In this document: piece by piece, positions 1-7,641 of the stretch
How the letters are laid out: each line of letters begins with the position of its first letter
Position numbering within the stretch: the stretch's first letter is position 1
Source: a virus
Length of the DNA: 48,241 nucleotides
Virus record (IMG/VR): IMGVR_UViG_3300010148_000019
Location: 1-48,241 of that record
Strand: one strand, 5' to 3'
Notes under the pieces: generated by a model
Database searches by the model: none
What the model was told of the DNA's origin: nothing
Seen by the model: only the letters and a program-made list of their open reading frames with translations
Made by a program: the position numbers and the translations under genes

Positions 1-87
1 ATGACCCAAGAAGCGACATTTACGATTACACAGGGCAAGCAGGGATGCAAAGAGTTGTTGAAATTAAACCACCAAAGGAGGTTTTAG
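1..87 (+). CDS. C-terminal remnant of a gene entering from the left edge (or a 28-codon ORF)
   Basis: Reading frame 1 is open from the first base to a TAG at 85-87. The first codon happens to be ATG, but no upstream sequence is available to tell an internal methionine from a start. The 28 residues (ending NHQRRF) match nothing I recognise. The frame ends 1 nt before the next gene, and the strong ribosome binding site of that gene (AAAGGAGG, 74-81) lies inside it, which is typical of the tight operon that follows. The most likely reading is the 3' end of an upstream gene of the same early operon. Confidence 0.4.
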   Translation: MTQEATFTITQGKQGCKELLKLNHQRRF

Positions 88-88
88 A

Positions 89-286
89 ATGAAGTTGATT
101 GAAAAATGGGTGATAGAAGGCATAAAGAGTCTTAAAGGCGATGTATTTACTCTCGATGAACTTAAGGGTGCGATAATTGATAAAAAAGGTTCAAGTATTT
201 ACATCGGAAATCATACTCAATTAGCCCACTATTGTAAAAGACACGCAAAAAAAGTTTCTGCGGGAACATATAGAAGGTCAAAGTAA
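89..286 (+). CDS. Small basic protein, possible winged-helix/HTH
   Basis: This 65-residue, lysine-rich protein is preceded by AAAGGAGG 7 nt before the ATG, among the best ribosome binding sites in the operon, so translation is well supported. The N-terminal half looks helical (EKWVIEGIKSLKG). It is followed by a helix-turn-helix-like stretch (FTLDELKGAI) and a basic C-terminal end (HAKKVSAGTYRRSK), compatible with a small DNA-binding winged-helix protein. The overall pattern resembles the 95-residue protein at 3012-3299 in the same operon. No family can be named. The position at the head of a replication operon suggests a regulator or replication accessory protein, which is inference only. 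Confidence 0.7.
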   Translation: MKLIEKWVIEGIKSLKGDVFTLDELKGAIIDKKGSSIYIGNHTQLAHYCKRHAKKVSAGTYRRSK

Positions 287-305
287 TGAGCAAGGAGGAA
301 TACAA

Positions 306-584
306 ATGAGCAGAATCGAAGATGAAGTATGCAAGAAGATTGCACAGCGAGCAGAAGTAGGCAAGAGCAAGTACGGGGTCACTATGGAAACCGCACCACT
401 CTCCCGCCTTGAATGGCTTATCCACGCCCAAGAAGAGGCTATGGACTTGGCTGTGTACTTGCAGAAGTTGATTGAGATGGAGCAAAAAACTATCCACGAA
501 AAAATGCAAGAACGAGCCGACCGTATTAACGATACGAGGCGAGCGCACCGTATTAACAAATTGAATGATGAGGCGAAAGAATGA
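306..584 (+). CDS. MazG-like NTP pyrophosphohydrolase family protein
   Basis: This is a 92-residue, all-helical protein. Residues 15-56 carry the pattern often seen in phage MazG-like/dUTPase-like proteins: a basic R-x-x-x-G-K-x-K-Y-G segment, an EWL helix, then E43-E44-x-x-D47 followed by a VYLQKL helix. In the all-alpha NTP pyrophosphatase superfamily such acidic residues bind Mg2+ and the protein hydrolyses (d)NTPs to monophosphates. The protein is short and I see only one of the two acidic motifs clearly, so activity is uncertain. The tail (60-92) is charged and probably coiled coil. AAGGAGG lies 7 nt before the ATG. The gene overlaps the next one by 4 nt (ATGA). A role in nucleotide-pool control during viral replication is inferred. 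Confidence 0.6.
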   Translation: MSRIEDEVCKKIAQRAEVGKSKYGVTMETAPLSRLEWLIHAQEEAMDLAVYLQKLIEMEQKTIHEKMQERADRINDTRRAHRINKLNDEAKE

Positions 585-1612
585 GATGGAATCCTACTGG
601 TGATGATAGTCGCCCACGCATTGACGATTACCTTGAGGCTACTGGTAATCAATTGGAGGCTGACTCGTACAAGAGTAGCACCTACGCTTGGAATCCGAAT
701 GAGGATGACACTACTATCCTCCGAGTCACCAAGTCAAGTTATGGTACATTCGGCTGGTGTCCACAGCAATACTACATTGAGAAGTTCTTAGGTATTCGTG
801 GAGAAACAGTTGACCACCACATACGAGGGCTGAATGTCCACGACATGATGGAGTGGTTTTGGCTCAACTACACCGATGAACAAGAAAAATCAGTGTTAAA
901 GTTGATTGATGAAGGTGATTTACTTGAGGCTGAAAAGTTATTCAACAGTGCTATACCATCCCCTCCCGAACCGTATGAGTTCGGTGAAGATGAGCAAATT
1001 GCACAATGGGTGAAATGGCAATTCAATCGCTTGGTTATCACCAAAGGCGAGCAATGGCGACCCGTCGCTATTGAAGCAAACATACAGGCCACACGCTTCG
1101 TTGAAGTCGATGGCGTTCACATTCCTATTCACATGAATGGTTTTATTGACGGGCTATTTGCTGACGATGATGGCTTCGCTCTTATGGAATTGAAGACCGG
1201 GAAGTACAACAAGAACAAACCCACGGCCATGCGTAAAGAGATGCAATTTTACAAGATGATGCTTGAGCATAGCCCACACTACGAGTTCCTTCCTATCACC
1301 CATTGGGGATGGGAGTTCCCCGGTGGTGGTATCAACGGCGGCGATGGGCCTACCATGTTCTATGAAGATTCAAAGAAAGGAGGCAGACACGCTTCCAAGA
1401 GTATCGAGAAAGGTTTGGTGCGCCTACTTGAAGCACACCTAAACATGGAGTTTCCACCCGACCCCGGTAATAACGAGTTCAAATGTGGGTGGTGCAGTTA
1501 TCAAGAACACTGCGAGTATTGGAATCCGGCTGATGATTTAGAATGGCTGGAAAGTTCCGGTGCGAATAAGTTCTTGGACAAATTAGAAAAAGATGGAGAA
1601 GATGAAAAATGA
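581..1612 (+). CDS. Cas4/RecB-like PD-(D/E)XK nuclease with Fe-S cluster cysteines
   Basis: This 343-residue protein has the hallmarks of the RecB/Cas4 nuclease family. A conserved His (H87) precedes the core. The catalytic acid D190 sits in GFIDG, E203-x-K205 in MELKTGK, and the Q222-x-Y224 motif in QFYK. One N-terminal Cys (C60, FGWCPQQYY) and a C-terminal C302-x2-C305-x5-C311 cluster match the split four-cysteine Fe-S arrangement of Cas4 and AddB. Members cut or resect DNA ends (5'-3' or bidirectional exonuclease). No cas1/cas2 or CRISPR array is nearby, so a replication/recombination or end-processing role next to the primase is more likely than adaptation. It overlaps the upstream gene by ATGA and its stop overlaps the next start. 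Confidence 0.88.
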   Translation: MRWNPTGDDSRPRIDDYLEATGNQLEADSYKSSTYAWNPNEDDTTILRVTKSSYGTFGWCPQQYYIEKFLGIRGETVDHHIRGLNVHDMMEWFWLNYTDEQEKSVLKLIDEGDLLEAEKLFNSAIPSPPEPYEFGEDEQIAQWVKWQFNRLVITKGEQWRPVAIEANIQATRFVEVDGVHIPIHMNGFIDGLFADDDGFALMELKTGKYNKNKPTAMRKEMQFYKMMLEHSPHYEFLPITHWGWEFPGGGINGGDGPTMFYEDSKKGGRHASKSIEKGLVRLLEAHLNMEFPPDPGNNEFKCGWCSYQEHCEYWNPADDLEWLESSGANKFLDKLEKDGEDEK

Positions 1613-1911
1613 TGGAAGCAATTATGATTTTGGAGCGCATGTTGAATGATAATACTGGTACATTTAACATTGAAGTGAAAGTAAACAAAACGAGTGGTGG
1701 GCGTTTACCCAACCGTAAGATGTTCACTCGCCAAGTAATACGACAAACGAAACTAAGCGAGTTTATGGACATAGGTGGGGAAGCAACAAAGGAACACCCT
1801 TTGTTGGTTATTTACACGGTTCACCCCTCACACCTACGGGTGACAAAGGTGAACAAATTGATTGATGCACTTTTGAAAGACCTCGAAATTTTACTACACG
1901 AAAAGCGGTGA
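1609..1911 (+). CDS. Hypothetical protein of the replication operon
   Basis: This 100-residue protein has no family that I recognise. The sequence alternates short beta-like stretches (GTFNIEVKVNK, HPLLVIYTVHP) with a C-terminal amphipathic helix (NKLIDALLKDLEILLHEK), suggesting a compact alpha/beta fold. Two adjacent ATG codons (1609, 1612) are possible starts. The first overlaps the nuclease stop as ATGA. The gene lies between the Cas4-like nuclease and the primase with 4 nt to the latter, so it is very probably cotranscribed. A replication accessory role is suggested by position only. Confidence 0.65.
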   Translation: MMEAIMILERMLNDNTGTFNIEVKVNKTSGGRLPNRKMFTRQVIRQTKLSEFMDIGGEATKEHPLLVIYTVHPSHLRVTKVNKLIDALLKDLEILLHEKR

Positions 1912-1915
1912 TAGC

Positions 1916-3007
1916 GTGCCCTTCGTACCTATTGACTACCCTCGTGAGGTACTCGAATTGCCGAGTAATGGTGAGCGGGGCTGGCGGCGTATTGTTCGTA
2001 GTTCAGCCGAACTTGAACAGTATTGGGCTGGTAAGAACGGAAGTGGTAATGTGTACTTTACCGCTTACGGTTTCAATGAAACACAAGCACCTAAACACCA
2101 CAGGGTTGACTACAACACACCGAAGATTCACCATTTTGTATTGGACTTCGATTGTAAGGATTTCAAGAGCAGGGGCAAAGATGTTCCATTTGAGGTTCCG
2201 CAAGCGGAAGTTAGGAAACTTCACAGTTATTTAATTGAAAAAGATACACTACACTACATTTGGTTTAGTGGGGGCGGCTACCATGTATGGGTTCCTTTGG
2301 CTAAGACCCTTGAACCTAAAAACGGTAATGAACTTTCACGCATAAAACACTCCGGTAGGTTGCTCATTAACAAATGGGAGAGCAAACTCGGTGGCCTACG
2401 ATGCAATGACCCTACGGTAGCGTTCGATACAAGCGGTATGATACGAATACCCAACTCATACAACGCCAAGCGGGAGGTGTGGGGTGTACCGTTGAGTAGT
2501 GACCTCGTTATGAACGCATCATACGATGACTTGATGGATATAGGTCAAGAATCTCACACAGGCTATGTACAGTTAGGTAGCATCCCTATCGAATTAAACA
2601 TTGTCAAGAGTGCCTTTGCTAACATGACACAAATAAAAACAGTGGAAATACCTACAGTATCACTCGATGACATTCACATGCTTCCGTGTCTTTCACAGGC
2701 CGCTATGGGTGGCGGCAATCCTACTCACAGGGCGAGGTTTCACCTTGCCTCCTACTTAGCCGACCGGCTTCGTATGTTCTTTCCCGCTTGGCGTATAGCC
2801 GAGAAGGAAAAGGAAGAGCATGTAGGTATGATTTCAAGAATCATTTCCGGTCAAGGTTGGGTGGACTATCGAAAAGAAAAAACAGAAGAACAGGTACGCA
2901 GTATCGTCATGTCGGGTTATCCACATGCCACCTGCGCCACACTTTACCAAGAAGGATTTTGCATAGGTAAATGCAAATACTACGACGGAACCGGCGATAT
3001 GGAGTGA
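1916..3007 (+). CDS. Archaeal-type primase: PriS (AEP) core fused to PriL-like Fe-S domain
   Basis: This 363-residue protein makes the RNA/DNA primers for viral replication. The N-terminal half is an archaeo-eukaryotic primase (AEP) domain. Motif I is D77-x-D79 in FVLDFDCKD, motif II is S118-GGG-Y-H123 in WFSGGGYHVWVP, and motif III is D171 followed by R177 (DTSGMIRIPNSYNAK). The C-terminal half resembles the PriL Fe-S domain. It has C258 in LPCLSQA, an N-x-x-H-R-x-R helix at 268-273, then C340, C349 and C353 in ATC/GFC/GKC, giving four potential cluster ligands in the canonical order. In cells PriS and PriL are separate genes, so this is a single-chain primase. Translation starts at GTG, supported by GGTGAT 3 nt upstream; no ATG lies near. 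Confidence 0.88.
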   Translation: MPFVPIDYPREVLELPSNGERGWRRIVRSSAELEQYWAGKNGSGNVYFTAYGFNETQAPKHHRVDYNTPKIHHFVLDFDCKDFKSRGKDVPFEVPQAEVRKLHSYLIEKDTLHYIWFSGGGYHVWVPLAKTLEPKNGNELSRIKHSGRLLINKWESKLGGLRCNDPTVAFDTSGMIRIPNSYNAKREVWGVPLSSDLVMNASYDDLMDIGQESHTGYVQLGSIPIELNIVKSAFANMTQIKTVEIPTVSLDDIHMLPCLSQAAMGGGNPTHRARFHLASYLADRLRMFFPAWRIAEKEKEEHVGMISRIISGQGWVDYRKEKTEEQVRSIVMSGYPHATCATLYQEGFCIGKCKYYDGTGDME

Positions 3008-3011
3008 TACT

Positions 3012-3299
3012 ATGAGCAATATATTTGACGCATACGATGATAAAATTAAACCTAAAAGAAGAAGAAACATTAACACGATTAAAAGAGTGATAAAATTACT
3101 CAAACATGGCAATAAAAATACACGAGAGATACACACTCATCTCCATGAAACTTGGCCTCGATGGTGTCCAAGTATGCCTCGACTTGGAAATATTTTAAGT
3201 AAAAATCGTGAGTTTATTGAAGTCGGTAAAGAAAGAGCAGAAGCGAATTTATCCGGTGCCTACAATTTAGTGATTTGGGGGTTGGTTGATGAAACCTGA
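3012..3299 (+). CDS. Small winged-helix-like DNA-binding protein
   Basis: This 95-residue protein has a basic N-terminal arm (KPKRRRNINTIKR). A helix-turn-helix-like segment follows (VIKLLKHGNKNTREIHTHL, then PSMPRLGNILSKN), with a short beta-like wing (FIEVGK). The layout fits a winged helix similar to those in archaeal transcription factors and replication initiators, but no specific family is evident. It begins 5 nt after the primase stop, and its end overlaps the nuclease gene by 11 nt. It shares a loose pattern with the 65-residue protein at 89-286. It may regulate the early operon or assist the primase. Confidence 0.65.
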   Translation: MSNIFDAYDDKIKPKRRRNINTIKRVIKLLKHGNKNTREIHTHLHETWPRWCPSMPRLGNILSKNREFIEVGKERAEANLSGAYNLVIWGLVDET

Positions 3300-3984
3300 C
3301 TTGATAATTGACAGTAATGAGCGTGGCTCGTTGTGTGAAGCCATTGAACGAAAGGCGAAGAAGGCTGGCCTAAATGTCGTAAGACAAACCCTTGTCGTAG
3401 GTGATTACCTACTCGGTGGTGCGTTAGTTGAGGCTAAAAGTATTCCCGACCTATTCCAATCATCTCACTCCGGTCACCTATGGCGACAACTGGATAACAT
3501 GGATGCTAACTTTGAGCGTTTCTTCCTTGTCATACACGGCTCAATTGAGAAGTACATCACGATGGCGAAGCGCAACGGTAAGCAAGTAAGTTATTCAAGA
3601 GTACAGGCCGAAATGACAGGTACTATCGCCCGTATTATGAGCGACTTTGAATGCCAAGTATTCTTCACCCCCGATGTGAGTAGTGCATCTCAATTCATTG
3701 TGAAATTACATGACAAGTTGCACAAGCCAGCAAGCAAGCATGGCGCACAAAGCATACGAAGGGTAGCAAGCAATGACCTACGACTGGACATGATAATGAC
3801 CGTACCCGGTGTTGGTCGTGAAGTGGCCGAACGCTTACTCGAATCATGCGGTAGTATCGAAGAGATGTGCTTCCCCGAATCACTCAAGCAAATCAAAGGC
3901 TTGGGTGAGGTAAGAAGAAAACTACTCATCAAGATACTTACAAGTGAAGAACCAGTGAAGCAAGAACGAAAAGTCCGACGATGA
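3289..3984 (+). CDS. XPF/ERCC4-type nuclease with C-terminal (HhH)2 domain
   Basis: This 231-residue protein has the minimal architecture of archaeal XPF-type nucleases, without the helicase part. The ERCC4 nuclease domain (about 4-125) shows D8-x-x-E11-R12 and the G38-D39-Y motif, followed by E48-A49-K50-x3-D54. The family consensus is ERKx3D, so the Arg is replaced by Ala while the metal-binding D39, E48, K50 and D54 remain. The C-terminal tandem helix-hairpin-helix (about 168-217) has VPGVG and IKGLGEVRR hairpins that bind DNA junctions. Such enzymes cleave 3'-flap and fork structures. The ATG at 3289 is preferred over a TTG one codon upstream. The role is probably fork or recombination-intermediate processing during viral replication. 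Confidence 0.87.
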   Translation: MKPDLIIDSNERGSLCEAIERKAKKAGLNVVRQTLVVGDYLLGGALVEAKSIPDLFQSSHSGHLWRQLDNMDANFERFFLVIHGSIEKYITMAKRNGKQVSYSRVQAEMTGTIARIMSDFECQVFFTPDVSSASQFIVKLHDKLHKPASKHGAQSIRRVASNDLRLDMIMTVPGVGREVAERLLESCGSIEEMCFPESLKQIKGLGEVRRKLLIKILTSEEPVKQERKVRR

Positions 3985-3994
3985 TATATAAAGA
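3983..3994 (+). promoter_or_regulatory. Archaeal TATA-box promoter for the ATPase-exonuclease-thermosome suboperon
   Basis: The only real gap in the + strand operon (34 nt) begins with TATATAAAG. This matches the archaeal TATA consensus and lies about 30 nt before the ATG at 4019. A transcript would start near 4012-4016, so it would be nearly leaderless. An AGGA ribosome-binding-like stretch at 4006-4009 would serve read-through messages. This could let the ATPase, exonuclease, thermosome and zinc-ribbon genes be expressed independently of the primase segment. Confidence 0.55.
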
Positions 3995-4018
3995 ACAAAA
4001 GAAACAGGAAATGATACA

Positions 4019-5419
4019 ATGACTCAAATTTCAAATTACAAAGCCGTACAGAAGTTCCCCGTTCTTGAGGGGTACTTACACCACTTTTCACAAACTTCCA
4101 TGATGAATGAAGTACCAGCACTACTTTCATTCTTTTTCATTCAAGGCCAAGTTGCCCTACCCTATGTCCGTATTCCTACTGGCGACTCCCACCTCGACCC
4201 TCGTGTACATGTATTTTGGATTCAACCTTCTCGTACTGGTAAGTCAATCGCTTGGAACTTTATCAGTGATGTTATGGAAAATATCGAAGTCCCTTATGAT
4301 GCATTCGCATCGGGAACAGATGCAGGTCTAATCGGCTCAACTAATCCAGTGCTTGATGAGAACCATAAACCCACAGGAGAATTTGAAACTGTTCCGGGCT
4401 TACTCGCAGGGCGCAAGGCTATCAACTTCGATGAAGGGTCTATCCTACTTACTCCAAATAAGCACAGTCAAGAAACTGTACTGTACCTACAAACAGCGTG
4501 TAATGCCGTTGGTAGCAACAGCAATGTACTGGTAAAACACATGAAGGGAAATAAAATTGAGTGTGATTCTTTGGTATCTTTATGGATTACCACATACCCA
4601 CCAAAGGGTGTTAAGGACTATGTGTTGACAAAAGGTATCTTTCAGCGTGTACTGCTGTACTGGGCGCACTGGGACATGGGGATGCGTCAAGAGGTAAGCA
4701 CTAATCGTCTTGCAACCTTTTGGCGAAGACCCGAAGAAAACGATTTGACTAAGGATGATATTTACGATTACTTCAAAACTACTGATAAACGCATTCGTGA
4801 CCGCCTATTGAACTTGGCTGAAATAGAATTTTTACAGTGGAGTGAAATGAGTGATGATGAGCGAGAAGAAATAGTACAACAATACATGTGGGACATGTTC
4901 AAACCCGGTTTAAATTACACCACTGCGTTGTATCAAGCATCCGATGACATTTACAAAGAACTCGTTAAGATGAACCCTGCTATGTCGGAAATCGTAGCAT
5001 CCTTCACACCGGGTATTGAGAACTACCTCGGTATCATTTCCCTTCACATGGCCCTGCTTGACAAATCATGGGAAATCAAAGAAGAACATGTTGACATGGC
5101 TCATGAGATTTTACACGACCTGTTCCTAAACCTTATCTCATGGCTTGAAGACTCCGTTGAAGTGAACGGAAACAAGGCCAAAGAGGGCAAATTGCTTGAG
5201 CAGATGCTCAAGGCGTACAACGATAGCGTGGGCTATGAGATTGAAGGACACAACGGTGAATGGCGTAGGAAGCAAGCGGTACTCACAAAGTACACCGAAA
5301 ACACCGGAGTATCGAAGAGTACAGCAGAAAGACATTTCAAAGATTATGCTTCCAAGATGTTTAACAGCCGTAAGCAAGGCAAGCGGATTTACTACCAACA
5401 CAAGGCGGCGAAGAAATGA
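4019..5419 (+). CDS. P-loop ATPase, putative replicative helicase, with C-terminal winged helix
   Basis: This 466-residue protein has a phosphate-binding loop P70-S-R-T-G74-K75-S76 after a hydrophobic strand (VFWIQ), so the first Walker A glycine is missing (usual GxxxxGKS). The Walker B strand AINFDEG has D138-E139. A sensor-1-like LWITTYPP (about 188-195) and a candidate arginine finger R210 (FQRVLLYW) follow. The order resembles DUF3987-like or MCM-like primase-associated helicases. Residues about 400-460 look like a winged helix (GVSKSTAERHFKDYASKMF), often used for DNA binding. Downstream of the primase and just before an exonuclease, it is the best candidate for the viral helicase. The family cannot be fixed by eye. 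It overlaps the next gene by ATGA. Confidence 0.7.
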   Translation: MTQISNYKAVQKFPVLEGYLHHFSQTSMMNEVPALLSFFFIQGQVALPYVRIPTGDSHLDPRVHVFWIQPSRTGKSIAWNFISDVMENIEVPYDAFASGTDAGLIGSTNPVLDENHKPTGEFETVPGLLAGRKAINFDEGSILLTPNKHSQETVLYLQTACNAVGSNSNVLVKHMKGNKIECDSLVSLWITTYPPKGVKDYVLTKGIFQRVLLYWAHWDMGMRQEVSTNRLATFWRRPEENDLTKDDIYDYFKTTDKRIRDRLLNLAEIEFLQWSEMSDDEREEIVQQYMWDMFKPGLNYTTALYQASDDIYKELVKMNPAMSEIVASFTPGIENYLGIISLHMALLDKSWEIKEEHVDMAHEILHDLFLNLISWLEDSVEVNGNKAKEGKLLEQMLKAYNDSVGYEIEGHNGEWRRKQAVLTKYTENTGVSKSTAERHFKDYASKMFNSRKQGKRIYYQHKAAKK

Positions 5420-6021
5420 GTGACATAATGGCATTGGATATTGAAACAGGCAACTACTCGTGGGAAATCGGAGGATGGGATAAGACCGCCTCCTTTGAGC
5501 CTACAGTTGTCGCTACATGGAATGGCAACGATGGTACGGTGTATTGCAACAAGTCACTGGACATTGATGCTACAGTGAAAGAACTCCATCCTCGTACACT
5601 CGGTGAGGACTTAGCAAAGCATGTGGCTGGCGGTGGCGTTGTCATCGGTCATAACATCAAGGGATTTGACTTACCTGTACTTCGTGATGCACTCGATTGC
5701 TGGACGGCGGGTGACATACTCGGTAAGGCCGATGCGGTCATTGACACAAAGCACTTGGTACAGAAGGCGGCGACAGCCGTTGGTAAGGTATCAACAACTC
5801 TCGGTATGCTAACAAAGACCACTTTAGAGGACAATAAGTTAATGAATAGTGAAGATGCGCCTTTAGCATGGAGAGCGGGTAAATTCGATGAGGTAGCCAA
5901 ATACTGCCTTAGTGATGCCCAACTTACATTCGACCTATATCAATTCGGAAAGAGCGAGGGGTATATCAAATCACGACATTTGGAAACTGGTGAAGTGGTC
6001 GAAATAGAAGTGGAATGGTGA
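5416..6021 (+). CDS. DEDDy-type 3'-5' exonuclease (DNA polymerase exonuclease-like)
   Basis: This 201-residue stand-alone protein has all three Exo motifs of the DnaQ-like/RNase H fold. Exo I is D8-I-E10-T in LDIETG, Exo II is H79-N80-x3-F84-D85 in GHNIKGFDLPVL, and Exo III is Y163-x3-D167 in YCLSDAQLTFDLY. The Tyr in Exo III marks the DEDDy subgroup used by proofreading domains of family A/B polymerases. No polymerase domain follows, so it may act as a detached proofreading subunit or a 3'-end trimming nuclease. It starts in a 4-nt overlap with the ATPase and is followed 5 nt later by the thermosome gene, pointing to coordinate expression. Confidence 0.83.
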   Translation: MSDIMALDIETGNYSWEIGGWDKTASFEPTVVATWNGNDGTVYCNKSLDIDATVKELHPRTLGEDLAKHVAGGGVVIGHNIKGFDLPVLRDALDCWTAGDILGKADAVIDTKHLVQKAATAVGKVSTTLGMLTKTTLEDNKLMNSEDAPLAWRAGKFDEVAKYCLSDAQLTFDLYQFGKSEGYIKSRHLETGEVVEIEVEW

Positions 6022-6025
6022 AGAC

Positions 6026-7528
6026 ATGACTGAAATAGAAAGCACAAAGAGCAAAGCACAGATACACAACATTCGAGCGGCAAAGACGGTAGCAGATACC
6101 GTCAAATCGACCCTCGGACCTATGGGTATGGACAAACTGATGGTTGACGGCGGGGGTGGTGTTATCGTGACAAACGATGGTGCTACCATCTTGCGTGAAC
6201 TTGATGTATCTCACCCCGGTGGTAAGATGATTGTTGAAGTAGCGAAGACACAAGAGAACCTGTGCTATGACGGTACTACAAGTACGGTCATTCTTGCAGG
6301 TCAACTACTCGGAAACAGCGAAATGTTGTTTGAGAAGGGATTGCACCCAAATGTGATTTGTCGTGGTTATCACGAAGCATCACAAATGGCCGTTGAGTAC
6401 CTTCACACTAATATTTCACTCACAAGCAATGAGCGAGCAGTGTTGGTATCAGTTGCTAAAACTGCTATCACAGGTAAAGCACTTGAGAACTCACTCGATG
6501 CCGTTGCTGAACTATGCGTGGCGGCTGTCGAGAAGGCGGGTGACGCTGAAAGCGTGAAGGTCGTGTCCTTCCCCGGTGGCTCACTCGATGACTCGTACTT
6601 GTACGAAGGGTCGATTGTGAACAAGGACTATGTGCTTGAGGGCGAGGATGCCTACAGCAACATCGTTTTGTTGAACACCGGCCTTGAGAACGAGAAGAGT
6701 GAAGACAATGTACAGGTCCAACTCGATGCACAGTCATTCCAATCATACAAATCATCGGGTAAGGCAAACCTCATCTCAACGGCTAAATTACTTGTGAAAG
6801 CAATGCCGAAGGGTGGCGTAGTCTTTGTCCGTGATGCGGTCAATGACCATGTTTGCGCCCACCTCAAGAAGCATAACATCATGGTTGCTCGCAGAACACC
6901 GGAGTCAACACTACGCTCTTTGAGCAAGGTCACAGGGGCTACAGTGTACCAAACAGCCGAGGAAGTCGATACTGCTACCAAATGTACGGTTGAACGACAA
7001 CGGCACAACGATGTGTGGTATCTCTTCGTACAGGGCAATGTCAAGAGTGATGAAGCAACACTCGTGCTAAGGGGTGCTACTACGCACACCCTTGAAGAAG
7101 TTGAGCGTGGTTTCGATGACGCTCTTGGTGTTGTATCATTAGTCTTAAAGAACGGCAACTTCGTTGTCGGTGGTGGAAACGCATACGCCCGTATGTCATC
7201 CCATCTACGCCAACACGCCGCTCAAATCGGTGGTAGGGCGCAGATGGCGATTGAAGCCTTTGCTGATGCCTTAGAGTGCATCCCTGCTACCATTGCCGAG
7301 AATGCTGGGCATGACCCACTTGATACAGTTCTCGCCATCCGTCACGAAATCCTACAGGGGAACCGTGAGATTGGCCCCGATGTACACAACGGTGGTGTGT
7401 GTAGTATGATGGAACTCGGTGTGTATGAACCCGCCGAACTTGTTCGTCAAGCAGTGTTGAGTGCCAGTGAAGTCACCAATTCTATCCTACGCATTGACGA
7501 TATTATTGCACGAAGGCCAGCACAATGA
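6026..7528 (+). CDS. Group II chaperonin (thermosome) subunit, viral
   Basis: This 500-residue chaperonin (cellular archaeal subunits are about 545) would form a double-ring ATP-driven folding chamber. The N-terminal equatorial part has LGPMGMDKLMV (30-40), TNDGATIL (49-56) and VAKTQ followed by YDGTTST (81-87; consensus GDGTTT). Apical/intermediate regions are recognisable (PKGGVVFVRD, MVARRTPESTLRSLSKVTGA). The C-terminal equatorial half has the FDDAL Asp-containing helix, VVGGGNAYA (cellular proteins usually GGGAxE) and the terminal ILRIDDII. The Gly-to-Tyr change next to the catalytic Asp and the loss of the GGGAxE Glu are unusual. GGTGAA lies before the ATG. It probably folds virion proteins, possibly the very large ones. 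Chaperonin genes are known from magrovirus-like archaeal viruses. Confidence 0.95.
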   Translation: MTEIESTKSKAQIHNIRAAKTVADTVKSTLGPMGMDKLMVDGGGGVIVTNDGATILRELDVSHPGGKMIVEVAKTQENLCYDGTTSTVILAGQLLGNSEMLFEKGLHPNVICRGYHEASQMAVEYLHTNISLTSNERAVLVSVAKTAITGKALENSLDAVAELCVAAVEKAGDAESVKVVSFPGGSLDDSYLYEGSIVNKDYVLEGEDAYSNIVLLNTGLENEKSEDNVQVQLDAQSFQSYKSSGKANLISTAKLLVKAMPKGGVVFVRDAVNDHVCAHLKKHNIMVARRTPESTLRSLSKVTGATVYQTAEEVDTATKCTVERQRHNDVWYLFVQGNVKSDEATLVLRGATTHTLEEVERGFDDALGVVSLVLKNGNFVVGGGNAYARMSSHLRQHAAQIGGRAQMAIEAFADALECIPATIAENAGHDPLDTVLAIRHEILQGNREIGPDVHNGGVCSMMELGVYEPAELVRQAVLSASEVTNSILRIDDIIARRPAQ

Positions 7529-7641
7529 ACAGACACATTTGCCCATTTTGCGATGAACCATGCGAAGTATTGGTTGATGGAGATTTTTGCGAGGCTTGTT
7601 TCGATGGGGCGACTGTTGGAGAAGTTGAAAGTAAAGTGTAG
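7525..7641 (+). CDS. 38-residue zinc-ribbon microprotein
   Basis: This ORF begins in a 4-nt ATGA overlap with the thermosome stop, the same coupling used elsewhere in this operon. It encodes 38 residues with CPFC near the N-terminus and CEAC after a 12-residue loop, a CxxC-x12-CxxC zinc-knuckle layout. The acidic tail ends at a TAG. The short length makes it easy to overlook, but coupling and clustered cysteines argue for a real gene. Function is unknown; small viral zinc proteins often act as transcription or protein-interaction factors. It overlaps the next gene by 38 nt in another frame. Confidence 0.6.
   Translation: MNRHICPFCDEPCEVLVDGDFCEACFDGATVGEVESKV

Noticed and set aside
162-652. 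Minus-strand reading frames of 124-128 codons opposite the first two genes
   Set aside because: They lie antisense to genes with strong ribosome binding sites, have no start signals of their own, and read as composition shadows.
581-1612. CRISPR adaptation gene cas4
   Set aside because: The nuclease has Cas4-like cysteines, but no cas1, cas2, effector or array is present; viral replication context is more likely.
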